A stretch of 36,322 nt of DNA, taken from the NCBI RefSeq assembly GCF_008014675.1, contig NZ_VOXD01000045.1, positions 1-36,322 of the forward strand, written 5' to 3'. The notes under the pieces were generated by a model that was given only the letters and a program-made list of their open reading frames with translations, made no database searches and was not told the origin of the DNA. Of the stretch, positions 17,999 to 25,592 are shown piece after piece. The position numbers were made by a program, and so were the translations under genes. How positions within the stretch are numbered: position 1 is the first letter of the stretch; the number at the start of each line of letters is the position of its first letter. The DNA is from Neolewinella aurantiaca. GTDB lineage: Bacteria; Bacteroidota; Bacteroidia; Chitinophagales; Saprospiraceae.

Positions 17999-20437
17999 AT
18001 GTTAAGAATTTTGCTCCTGTTGGCGTTCATCGCCATTTCTCCTTTTGCCTTCGCTCAGGAGGGCGGCGACAAGGAAAAAGACGAAGAGAAAAAAGAAAAA
18101 AAAGATCCTTACGAGGAACTCCTCAAAGATGCCGAAGTACAGAAGGGCCTGTTTGATCTTATCAACAAAGATGGTAAGCTTTACTTCGAACTCCCCCTCT
18201 CCTTGCTTGAAGATGAAATTCTGATCGTAAGCCGTATCAAAGGCTTCGTGAAAGGGCTCAACTTCGGTGGTGCCGGCATCAAAAGCCGCCCGCAACAAGT
18301 GGTTCGCTGGCAAAAACACGGCAAAAAGGTACTCCTGCGCAGCGTCAGCTACAACTCTGTTGCCAGCCCGGACGACCCCGTCTACGAATCTGTGCGCAAT
18401 AACAACTTCGAACCGATCGTCGATGCTTTCGACATCAAAGCTTACGGCAAAGACAGTATGTCTTTGGTCATCGACGTTACCAGCTTTTTCACCACCGACG
18501 TAACGATGATCGGGGCGATGAGCGACAGCCAACGAAAGAACTTTGGCATCAAGGGTCTCGACAAAAGCAGGAGCCTCATCATGTCAACCAAGGCATTCCC
18601 CAGCAACGTTGAGGTACGCCACGTACTTACTTACAACGGAAGCAAACTCCCCGACAACCAGGTGACCGGAACTATGTCTGTAGAAATGAACCAAAGCTTC
18701 ATTCTTCTGCCGGCCGAGCCAATGCGTCCCCGAGTTTACGACCCACGGGTAAGCTATTTCAGCATTCGCCAGACCGATTACAGCTCCGACGCTCAACGCG
18801 CTGAAACACAGCGCTTCATCACCCGTTGGCGCCTCGAACCAGTTGACATGGAAGCCTGGAAGCGCGGCGAACTGGTTGACGTCAAGAAACCCATCGTTTA
18901 CTACATCGACCCAGCTACTCCCGAAGACTGGGCCCCCTACATCGCTCAGGGAGTTGATGACTGGGCCAAGGCCTTCGAAAACATCGGCCTCAAAAACGCC
19001 ATCATGAGTAAGCGTGCCCCCACCAAAGAAGAAGATCCTGACTGGAGCCCTGAGGACGTCCGCTACTCCGTGATTCGTTACGTAACCACCGACATTCAGA
19101 ACGCTATGGGCCCGCACGTACACGACCCACGCACCGGTGAGATTCTCGAGTCCGACATCATCTGGTACCATAATGTGATGAACCTGCTGCGCAACTGGTA
19201 CCTCATCCAGACCGCTGCCGTAAACCCCGAAGCACGGACTCCCAAATTTAAGAAGGAGGTGATGGGAGAACTGATTCGTTTCGTTTCTGCCCACGAAGTA
19301 GGCCACACGCTCGGTCTTCCGCACAACATGGGAAGCTCCGCGGCTTACACCGTTAAGCAACTCCGCACCCCCGGATTTGTACAGGAAAACGGCACCGCAC
19401 CGAGTATTATGGACTATGCCCGCTTCAACTACGTGGCCCAGCCCGAAGATAAAGGCGTCGGACTTCACCCCAAGATCGGCCCTTACGACTTCCACTCCAT
19501 CGAATACGGCTACAAACCGATGCCCGAAGTCAGCACCTGGCAGGCCGAAAAACCCGCTCTGAACGCAATGGTGAAAGCAAAAGCCGACGACCCGAAATAT
19601 CGGTTCGGAGCGCAGAGCCGCAGCGGCCACGACGCCAGCGCCCAGACAGAAGACCTGAGCGACGACGCCGTCCTGGCTTCTGAGCTTGGCATCAAAAACC
19701 TCAAACGCATCGTGCCGAAGATCAACGAATGGATGGCCGAAGACGGCATGTACTTCGACAATCAGGAGGAAGTGTACGACAACGTAATCGGTCAGCTTCG
19801 CCGCTACACCGGCCACGTAGCCAGCAATGTTGGTGGCGTTCATGAATGGCAGCGCACCGCCGACGAAAATAAGCAGGTGTACACCGTAATTCCCGCCGCC
19901 AAGCAAAAAGCAGCCGTGAACTTCATCAACGAACAGATATTCACAACGCCTGAATGGCTGCTCGACGAAAACATTCTCAACCGTGTTTCTGCAAGCGGCG
20001 TAGCGAACAAGATCGAAGGTTTGCAGGCTTCTGCCCTCCGTACCCTGATGAGCACCAGCCGCCTCAACCGTCTGGCCGAACAAAAAGCGTTGGACGACAA
20101 AGCTTACGGCCTCATGGATCTAATGAACCAAACCCGTGCCGGCGTTTTCACCACCGCCAACACCAACTCCGCTTTCGGCCGTACCCTACAGGCCAACTAT
20201 GTAGATGCACTCGCCGGACTGCTGGATAACAACAGCGTCTCCAATGACGTAAAAGCTGCTGTTCGCGCAACGCTTACCAATATCTCTCTCGGTATGGCCA
20301 AAGAGATGATGGCCAATAACCCGTTCAAAGCCGTGCTCAGCGACCAGGATCTGGTGCAGGGACACAAGCAGCAGATCGGCCAGAAGATTGAAGTTGCCCT
20401 CAAGGGCATTGAAAGCATCATCGGCAAAGGGAAATAA
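17999..20437 (+). CDS. Secreted zinc-dependent metalloprotease (HExxHxxGxxH)
   Basis: 812 residues. The start at 17999 gives a signal peptide (MLRILLLLAFIAISPFAFAQ); an upstream in-frame ATG at 17942 adds residues without signal character. After a Lys/Glu-rich segment (~24-45) comes a long N-terminal region as in the DUF5117/DUF5118/DUF4953 proteases of Bacteroidota. The catalytic motif is HEVGHTLGLPHN (~430), with a Met-turn candidate in SIMDYARFNY about 40 residues later, as in metzincins. Substrate unknown; likely periplasmic or exported, but no T9SS sorting domain is present at its C-terminus. Monocistronic, with a strong terminator 53 bp after the stop. Confidence 0.9.
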   Translation: MLRILLLLAFIAISPFAFAQEGGDKEKDEEKKEKKDPYEELLKDAEVQKGLFDLINKDGKLYFELPLSLLEDEILIVSRIKGFVKGLNFGGAGIKSRPQQVVRWQKHGKKVLLRSVSYNSVASPDDPVYESVRNNNFEPIVDAFDIKAYGKDSMSLVIDVTSFFTTDVTMIGAMSDSQRKNFGIKGLDKSRSLIMSTKAFPSNVEVRHVLTYNGSKLPDNQVTGTMSVEMNQSFILLPAEPMRPRVYDPRVSYFSIRQTDYSSDAQRAETQRFITRWRLEPVDMEAWKRGELVDVKKPIVYYIDPATPEDWAPYIAQGVDDWAKAFENIGLKNAIMSKRAPTKEEDPDWSPEDVRYSVIRYVTTDIQNAMGPHVHDPRTGEILESDIIWYHNVMNLLRNWYLIQTAAVNPEARTPKFKKEVMGELIRFVSAHEVGHTLGLPHNMGSSAAYTVKQLRTPGFVQENGTAPSIMDYARFNYVAQPEDKGVGLHPKIGPYDFHSIEYGYKPMPEVSTWQAEKPALNAMVKAKADDPKYRFGAQSRSGHDASAQTEDLSDDAVLASELGIKNLKRIVPKINEWMAEDGMYFDNQEEVYDNVIGQLRRYTGHVASNVGGVHEWQRTADENKQVYTVIPAAKQKAAVNFINEQIFTTPEWLLDENILNRVSASGVANKIEGLQASALRTLMSTSRLNRLAEQKALDDKAYGLMDLMNQTRAGVFTTANTNSAFGRTLQANYVDALAGLLDNNSVSNDVKAAVRATLTNISLGMAKEMMANNPFKAVLSDQDLVQGHKQQIGQKIEVALKGIESIIGKGK

Positions 20438-20490
20438 CCTCTTGCCGGCTGCTTCAGCAGTGCAGTTCTGACGGACTTCACTTAAACAGA

Positions 20491-20551
20491 AAAGGCGTTC
20501 AGCGTTTGATTCACTCTCTCGGTAGTGAATCAAATGCTGAACGCTTTTTTT
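20491..20551 (+). terminator. Terminator of the metalloprotease gene
   Basis: GCGTTCAGCGTTTGATTCACT pairs (one mismatch) with AGTGAATCAAATGCTGAACGC, 8-nt loop, then seven T. Confidence 0.92.
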
Positions 20552-20689
20552 GTGTCCGGATTTAACACTGATCCCGCTGCCTCTCCGGCAAAATCAATAC
20601 GTTCACCTGCCGACGAGACCCTCAGGGGTCGTTCCTCCGGAAATAGTGTGGTGACAATCGGGCCAGCATTGATTTTTCCGGGAGGGGGG

Positions 20690-20860
20690 GCAGGGCTGAC
20701 GCATAGGCTAGTTAAGCCGTGTTACCCCCCTCCCACCCCAACCCCTCCTCACGGGGGATGGGCTAGTGAAAACGCTACGCGTTTTGGGTTTCAAGCCCTT
20801 AGGCTGTCACTATGATCTCGAGCCAAAAGCTTAAAATCGAATCCTATGCGTCAGCCCTGC
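20690..20860 (-). mobile_element. MITE-like element, copy C (inverted)
   Basis: 171 bp, opposite orientation to A and B. Ends GCAGGGCTGACGCATAGG and CCTATGCGTCAGCCCTGC are perfect 18-bp reverse complements. The guanine-rich block lies on the minus strand (C-runs at 20725-20745). It is flanked by G-runs on both sides (20684-20690; 20863-20871), so any target duplication is ambiguous. It is the only notable content of 20552-21011, which otherwise shows no gene. Confidence 0.85.
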
Positions 20861-21011
20861 ATGGGGGGGGGTGGAATACCTCCCGGGTTCCACGGGCGCA
20901 ACAGTAATATTGAAAATCACGGTCAGGATGGTAGCGGTGCTCTGTATTGTTGGAGGCCTTTGTTCACAAAAGGCTATTATTCGTCAGAAGCTGACACACC
21001 CGCAAACAAGA

Positions 21012-21046
21012 AAAGCGGTACCAGGAACAATTCCTGGTACCGCTTT
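21012..21046 (-). terminator. Terminator of rplY
   Basis: AAAGCGGTACCAGGAA pairs perfectly with TTCCTGGTACCGCTTT over a 3-nt loop. On the minus strand it is followed by TTTTCTT, 20 bp after the rplY stop. Confidence 0.85.
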
Positions 21047-21065
21047 CCAATTGAGGAGAGGGAGA

Positions 21066-21692
21066 TTACTCCGCAGCCTCGGCAGCTGGAGCTGCGGCGC
21101 CACCGGCTTCGGCAGCTTTCTTCTCGGCGGTAGCCGCAGAACGAAGTGCACGTGGTACTTCAACGGAAGCTACTGGCTGACCGGCAGGGTTCATGATTTC
21201 AACGCCTTCGTTCGGCTTGATGTCACGTACACGGATAGCAGAACCGAGTTGGAGTTCGCTGATATCCAGTACCAGTTTGTCCACGAGGTTCTCGGGAGTG
21301 GTTTTGATTTTGATCCGGCGAACGGCAACCTGAAGTTTACCACCGCTACGAACACCAGGACTGGTTCCTTCGAATACAACGGGAACCTGAACCTTGATCG
21401 GGTGACCATCTTGCAGAGCAAGGAAGTCGATATGACGAAGGGCATCAGTTACGGGGTGGAACTGGTAGTCCTTAACGATGGCCTTAATCGTTTGCCCTCC
21501 TACAGAAAGCTCAGCGAGCTTAAATTCGGGGGTGTAAACGAGGGGACGGACATCAAGGGCCTTGATGGTAAAGTGAATCGGATCTCCGGCTCCGTAGAGG
21601 ACAGCAGGAACGAGACCCTCACGGCGGGTAACCTTGCTCGATTTTTTACCCAGATTTTCGCGGACTTCACCGCTGACTTTTACAGACTGCAT
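21066..21692 (-). CDS. rplY: Ribosomal protein bL25 (CTC/general stress type)
   Basis: 208 residues. It is the two-domain (CTC) form of L25, which binds 5S rRNA. The N-terminal domain has KVTRREGLVPAVLYG and KAIVKDYQFHPVTDALRHIDFLAL; the C-terminal domain carries FEGTSPGVRSGGKLQVAVRRI and the conserved DISELQLGSAIRVRDI. It ends in an Ala/Glu-rich tail (~185-208), typical of the phylum. It stands alone, with its own promoter (21730-21737) and terminator. In many bacteria pth follows this gene; it does not here. Confidence 0.95.
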   Translation of the reverse strand: MQSVKVSGEVRENLGKKSSKVTRREGLVPAVLYGAGDPIHFTIKALDVRPLVYTPEFKLAELSVGGQTIKAIVKDYQFHPVTDALRHIDFLALQDGHPIKVQVPVVFEGTSPGVRSGGKLQVAVRRIKIKTTPENLVDKLVLDISELQLGSAIRVRDIKPNEGVEIMNPAGQPVASVEVPRALRSAATAEKKAAEAGGAAAPAAEAAE

Positions 21693-21729
21693 AACTTTGT
21701 AATTTGCGCGCTTGGTCGCTTTCGGCCCG

Positions 21730-21737
21730 CAAAGATA
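21730..21737 (-). promoter_or_regulatory. TAnnTTTG (-7) box of rplY
   Basis: Minus-strand TATCTTTG, 37 nt before the ATG, with TTTC 19 nt upstream as an imperfect -33 element. Confidence 0.6.
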
Positions 21738-21974
21738 CGAACTTTATTGAACCAACGAAATACCTGAGGCAAAAATATTCCAAGTAGTTTAAATTCTGAT
21801 GGTTATAAGCGATATGATACCCTCGTTTCACCACCAGAAGTTGCGGGTTAAAATCTTTGCATCGGGGGCCAGTATTCGTAATTCATAATTAATCAACATA
21901 GAACTCTCTAAGAACCAAATGCGTAAAAAGACCTTTATATGCATACATTTACCCCAACAAAAATACCCGCTGTT

Positions 21975-22331
21975 ATGCAAAAGTTTTCTCTTCTTCTTCT
22001 CCTTGCCCTCATCGTTCTTGCCTGTGGAGGTGGAGAAGATGCCGCCGGCGAAGCCCCGATGGCAAAAAAATCCACCAAAGAGCCCGCTGCCAAAGAAATT
22101 AATGTCAAAAAGATCTGGAAAGTCCGCTGTATCGCCTGTCATGGCCTTTACGGCGACATGGGCACCAACGGTGCAGCGAACCTTCAGGAGAGCACCAGAG
22201 ATCTCGATTACCGCATCAACATTATCGCTAACGGCAGCGAGAACGGAGTGATGACGGCTTTCGGCGACATCCTTACCGAGGAGGAGATCAAAGCCATGGC
22301 TGAATACACCATGACCTTCAAGAAGGAGTAG
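21975..22331 (+). CDS. Small c-type cytochrome lipoprotein
   Basis: 118 residues. Start at 21975 (MQKFSLLLLLALIVLAC) gives a lipoprotein signal with Cys17 as lipid site; the upstream ATG at 21939 would bury the signal. The mature protein has one haem-binding site CIACH (52-56) and a likely axial Met93 in GVMTAFGDILT, as in class I cytochromes c. The expected role is a lipid-anchored electron carrier in the periplasm. It starts an apparent operon with anmK (2-nt gap) and the epimerase gene, though no functional link is obvious. A TACATTTA at about 21949-21956 may be a weak -7 box. Confidence 0.9.
   Translation: MQKFSLLLLLALIVLACGGGEDAAGEAPMAKKSTKEPAAKEINVKKIWKVRCIACHGLYGDMGTNGAANLQESTRDLDYRINIIANGSENGVMTAFGDILTEEEIKAMAEYTMTFKKE
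22323..22328 (+). promoter_or_regulatory. Shine-Dalgarno sequence deciding the anmK start
   Basis: AAGGAG lies 5 nt before the TTG at 22334, inside the end of the cytochrome gene. In-frame codons upstream reach a stop at 22301 with no other start codon, so the TTG start is preferred. A strong SD is unusual in this phylum and in this window. Confidence 0.55.
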
Positions 22332-22333
22332 AT

Positions 22334-23473
22334 TTGGCCCTTACCGAACATTTCGTTCTGGGCATGATGTCGGGCAGCTCACTGGATGGGCTCGACCTGG
22401 CGGTCTGCAGGTTTCAATTGGACCGGGCGGAACACCCTCTTGTTCCCGAATGGGAAATCATGGCCGCCGAGACCGACCCGTTTCCGCCCATGTGGCGGGC
22501 GCGTTTACGGTCTGCTCCTCATCTGCCCGGTCGTGAGCTCTGGCGGCTCCACACCGACCTGGGGCACTGGCTGGGACAGCGGGCGCGGAGTTTTCTCGAC
22601 CGCTACCCTACCCTCGACGTTGCCCTGGCCGGTAGCCACGGCCATACGATCTTCCACGCGCCGGAGCAGAACTTCACAACACAAATCGGTGACGGAGCAG
22701 CCCTTGCCTTCCGGCTGGGGCTGCCCGTCGTCACCGAGCTACGCGGTGCCGATGTCGCCGCAGGTGGGCAGGGGGCGCCGCTGGCGCCCTTGGCCGATAA
22801 GTATCTCTTCCCCCGGTACGACGGTTTTTTGAACCTCGGAGGTATTGCGAATCTCAGCCTCCGCCGCGATTCCGGAGATTACGTTGCCGGCGACATCAGC
22901 GGGTGCTGTCAGGTACTCGACCTGCTGGCCCAACGAACCGGAGCAGCCTACGATGCCGGAGGAGCGCTTGCCGCAAAAGGCTCCCCTGCACCTGCGACCG
23001 CGCAAAAAATTGCTGCGCTGCCCTATCATCAGTTGCCCTACCCCAAATCCCTCGGCAATGCCTGGGTTCGGGACGAACTATGGCCGCTGCTCGACGATAA
23101 AACGATACCCGCCGAGGACCTCCTGCATACTTTTACGCGCTGGCTGGCCAAAAAAATCGCGTACGACCTCGACTACCTGGGCGCAGCCGCAGGTGCAAAA
23201 AATGGGACAAAAAGCAAAAAAGCCCCTCTGAAAATCCTCATCACCGGAGGAGGCAGCCACAACAATTACCTCCTGGGCCAGCTGAGGGCGACTCAGGACG
23301 AATCGCAACCCTCTTTCAAATTCATTGTTGAAAACGCTGACACAACAGATTTCAAAGAAGCCGCACTGATTGCCCTCGCGGCCTTGTTCCGGACCGAAGG
23401 GATACCAAACGCCCTGGTTTCTGCTACCGGCGCGAAGCGAGCGACTGTTAACGGTGCCCTTTTTCATCCCTGA
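22334..23473 (+). CDS. anmK: Anhydro-N-acetylmuramic acid kinase
   Basis: 379 residues. AnmK converts anhydroMurNAc to MurNAc-6-phosphate in cell-wall recycling. Family motifs: LGMMSGSSLDGLDLAV at the N-terminus (ATP site), GSHGHTIFH, TQIGDGAALA, DVAAGGQGAPLAP, LNLGGIANLS, GDISGCCQVLD and, near the C-terminus, ILITGGGSHNNYLLGQL. TTG start with SD (see 22323-22328). Two segments absent from standard family members, PAPATA (~219-224) and GAAAGAKNGTK (~283-293), coincide with copies of the dispersed 17-mer, in predicted surface loops. Overlaps the transcriptional unit of the cytochrome and epimerase genes. Confidence 0.93.
   Translation: MALTEHFVLGMMSGSSLDGLDLAVCRFQLDRAEHPLVPEWEIMAAETDPFPPMWRARLRSAPHLPGRELWRLHTDLGHWLGQRARSFLDRYPTLDVALAGSHGHTIFHAPEQNFTTQIGDGAALAFRLGLPVVTELRGADVAAGGQGAPLAPLADKYLFPRYDGFLNLGGIANLSLRRDSGDYVAGDISGCCQVLDLLAQRTGAAYDAGGALAAKGSPAPATAQKIAALPYHQLPYPKSLGNAWVRDELWPLLDDKTIPAEDLLHTFTRWLAKKIAYDLDYLGAAAGAKNGTKSKKAPLKILITGGGSHNNYLLGQLRATQDESQPSFKFIVENADTTDFKEAALIALAALFRTEGIPNALVSATGAKRATVNGALFHP
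22987..23003 (-). repeat. Dispersed 17-mer, variant within anmK
   Basis: Reverse complement GCGCGGTCGCAGGTGCA, one mismatch. Read as SPAPATAQ in AnmK, the same reading frame of the motif as in uvrA and the phosphatase. Confidence 0.6.
23181..23197 (+). repeat. Dispersed 17-mer, variant within anmK
   Basis: GCGCAGCCGCAGGTGCA, one mismatch, opposite orientation to the first anmK copy. Read as GAAAGA in a Lys/Gly-rich loop before the ILITGGG motif. Confidence 0.6.
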
Positions 23474-23486
23474 TTCATAAGTAAGC

Positions 23487-24473
23487 ATGATTCTTCTCAC
23501 CGGCGGCACGGGCTTTTTAGGGCGACGCATCGCGCAGGCCCTCAACACCGCTCAACTGCCCTTTCGTGCACTCGCCCGGGAGACTTCCGACGTGTCCGCG
23601 CTCAAGGCAATGGGCCCTGACGTCGAAATCGTTGAGGGCGACCTCAACGATCCCGAAAGTCTGCTCGACGCCTGTGCGGGTATCGATACGATTATTCATG
23701 CTGCTGCGTTTGTATCGTTTCAGACCGCCGACCGTGAGCGCCTGCTGTTTGTCAACGGCGAGGGAACCGCAAACCTGGTCAACATGGCGCTGGAAGCGGG
23801 TGTCCGGCGCCTCATTCACATTAGTTCAGTAGCAGTCCTGAATCGGCGTGACGGAGGCCCTGTCGTCACGCTCGCCGAGCGCTGGCCCGAGCAGCGCCCC
23901 AACACGAGCTACGCCGAAAGCAAATTTGCTGCGGAGCGCGAAGTGTGGCGAGGTCAGGCCGAGGGGCTCGAAGTAGCGGTCCTTTACCCCACCCACATGC
24001 TCGCCAGCGGCGACTGGGAACACGAACAAGCGCCACGCTTGTGGCGGATGGCCGCGAAAGAACGCGGCGTCTACCCTACGGGAACTACTGGCTTTATCGA
24101 CCTTCGCGATGTTGTGGACGCAACGCTTTTTGTGCTGGACCGCGATCAGGACGGTGACCGCTTTCTCCTCAACGCCGTCAACTGGACCTGGGAGGAAGCC
24201 ATGACGCGCATCGCCGGGAGTATTGGCGCGAAACCACCAACCATCAGGGTTAAACCCTGGCAGTCAGCCCTGCTATGGCCCATCGAGCTCGTTCGCTCCA
24301 GAATTTCGGGCAGTAAACCGATGATCACCCGTGAGAGCCACCAAAATGTTCAGGCAGATTTCAGGTACGACGGATCGGCTTACAAAAATGTTTCGGAAAG
24401 AAGTTACCGCAGCGTGGAAGCCTGCGTAAAGGAAGTAGGTGCTGCCTGGCAGCACGACCAGGCCAACTCTTAG
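23487..24473 (+). CDS. NAD(P)-dependent epimerase/dehydratase (extended SDR)
   Basis: 328 residues. Rossmann glycine motif GGTGFLG at 6-12, acidic segment EGDLND, IIHAAAFVSF, HISSVAVL and catalytic YAESK (Tyr/Lys) near 145. This is the atypical or extended SDR plan seen in dihydroflavonol-4-reductase-like proteins of Bacteroidota. The substrate is not predictable; nucleotide-sugar, sterol-like or aldehyde substrates are all possible. It follows anmK by 13 bp and probably shares its mRNA, and ends 7 bp from the convergent M23 gene with no visible terminator between. Confidence 0.88.
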   Translation: MILLTGGTGFLGRRIAQALNTAQLPFRALARETSDVSALKAMGPDVEIVEGDLNDPESLLDACAGIDTIIHAAAFVSFQTADRERLLFVNGEGTANLVNMALEAGVRRLIHISSVAVLNRRDGGPVVTLAERWPEQRPNTSYAESKFAAEREVWRGQAEGLEVAVLYPTHMLASGDWEHEQAPRLWRMAAKERGVYPTGTTGFIDLRDVVDATLFVLDRDQDGDRFLLNAVNWTWEEAMTRIAGSIGAKPPTIRVKPWQSALLWPIELVRSRISGSKPMITRESHQNVQADFRYDGSAYKNVSERSYRSVEACVKEVGAAWQHDQANS

Positions 24474-24480
24474 AACATCT

Positions 24481-25383
24481 CTAAAACCGAAGGTATTCCG
24501 TAGGGTCAACCACAGCGCCTTCGTGCCACAACTCAAAATGGAGGTGGGGGCCGGACGACAGCCGCCCGGTATTACCGATGATGGCGACGGCCTCACCCGC
24601 CTTTACCCGGTCGCCGACCTTCTTCAGGAGTTGTGAATTGTGCTTGTAAAAAGTTACCAGGTTATTGTCGTGCTGCACCCCGATGACATTACCGTTGGAA
24701 CTGGTGAACTCACTAATGAACACCACACCGTCGCGCACAGCCTTGATGGGAGTATCCTTGGGTGCCAGAATGTCTACCCCAAAATGTTCTTCGGAAGAAT
24801 TATACCCTGCGCTGATTTCGCCATTGACCGGAGTAACCAGAAACAACTGAGCCAGGGGGACCTGATTGCTCCCGGGGCTGGGGGCTCCTCCGGTTCCTGC
24901 CCGGCTGGCGTCTCCGACCCTGGCCAGCGCCATCTCCCGGCGGAGCCTCACCTCTGCTTCGGAAAGGGGCACCGGGCTTGCTTCCGTCGTATCTACCGAA
25001 TTCCGGTCCGCTAGTGTATCTGCACTGACGATCAGTTCGCCGTGCAGGTTACGCGTGAGCGTTTCGATGTAGAGTGCCTGATCGTCCAGTTGCTCGCTCA
25101 TCTGGCTCAATAAATCTTCCATTTCGTTCATTTCCCGGCGCTGAACGATGTCTCCGTAGCCGGGGATGTACTGACGCAAAGGGGTATAAGAAATAAGAAA
25201 AAAAACGGCGATTGCAATGAGGCATACTGCCGCCGAGAGCGCCACGTAAATATTAAGGGGAGTGAGATTATAGGAGCTTACTTCCCGGTAACTCTTTACG
25301 TCGCGGATCACAAGCTGGTACTCGTCTTTGCTCTTAGTACGGAACCTTTTCCAACGGCTGAGTTTTTCTTCGTTTTCCGACAT
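24481..25383 (-). CDS. Membrane-anchored M23 (LytM) metallopeptidase
   Basis: 300 residues. Cytoplasmic N-terminus of ~45 residues, one membrane helix (~46-68, IYVALSAAVCLIAIAVFFLI), a periplasmic coiled-coil segment (~85-115) and a C-terminal LytM domain (~180-300). Both zinc motifs are intact: HFGVD (His/Asp) and HLHFE. It should cleave peptide cross-links of peptidoglycan or act in division-associated remodelling. A family of this layout is common in Bacteroidota. Divergent from the porW-like gene with closely overlapping promoters (25472-25505). Confidence 0.9.
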   Translation of the reverse strand: MSENEEKLSRWKRFRTKSKDEYQLVIRDVKSYREVSSYNLTPLNIYVALSAAVCLIAIAVFFLISYTPLRQYIPGYGDIVQRREMNEMEDLLSQMSEQLDDQALYIETLTRNLHGELIVSADTLADRNSVDTTEASPVPLSEAEVRLRREMALARVGDASRAGTGGAPSPGSNQVPLAQLFLVTPVNGEISAGYNSSEEHFGVDILAPKDTPIKAVRDGVVFISEFTSSNGNVIGVQHDNNLVTFYKHNSQLLKKVGDRVKAGEAVAIIGNTGRLSSGPHLHFELWHEGAVVDPTEYLRF

Positions 25384-25471
25384 ATGGTAAAGTGATTAAT
25401 TTCTGCGTTAAACCTACACTTTGCGAACCAACCTCTTCGTTGAAGAACAGGTGCGTGAGTGTGGCGATGTT

Positions 25472-25479
25472 TACCTTTG
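25472..25479 (+). promoter_or_regulatory. TAnnTTTG (-7) box for the porW-like gene
   Basis: TACCTTTG on the plus strand, 113 nt before the TTG start. No TTTG at -33. It sits 18 nt from the opposite-strand box of the M23 gene. Confidence 0.55.
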
Positions 25480-25497
25480 TGGCTCTTTAAGCCAGGG

Positions 25498-25505
25498 CAA
25501 AGATA
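25498..25505 (-). promoter_or_regulatory. TAnnTTTG (-7) box for the M23 gene
   Basis: TATCTTTG on the minus strand, 114 nt before the ATG. Each transcript would run through the other's promoter, with about 5 nt of 5'-end overlap. Confidence 0.55.
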
Positions 25506-25592
25506 AACGCTCCTTTCGCTCTCCGTCTTAACATCTCTCTTCTCCTGTCGTTTTCCCCGGCAGGAGTAGCGACGTTCTAAAGCTATCCCGTT

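Noticed and set aside
18584..20083. 499-codon minus-strand frame over the metalloprotease gene
   Set aside because: The plus-strand frame carries the HExxH motif and signal peptide; the reverse frame is a shadow.
20871..21767. 298-codon plus-strand frame opposite rplY
   Set aside because: rplY on the minus strand has clear L25 motifs, promoter and terminator.
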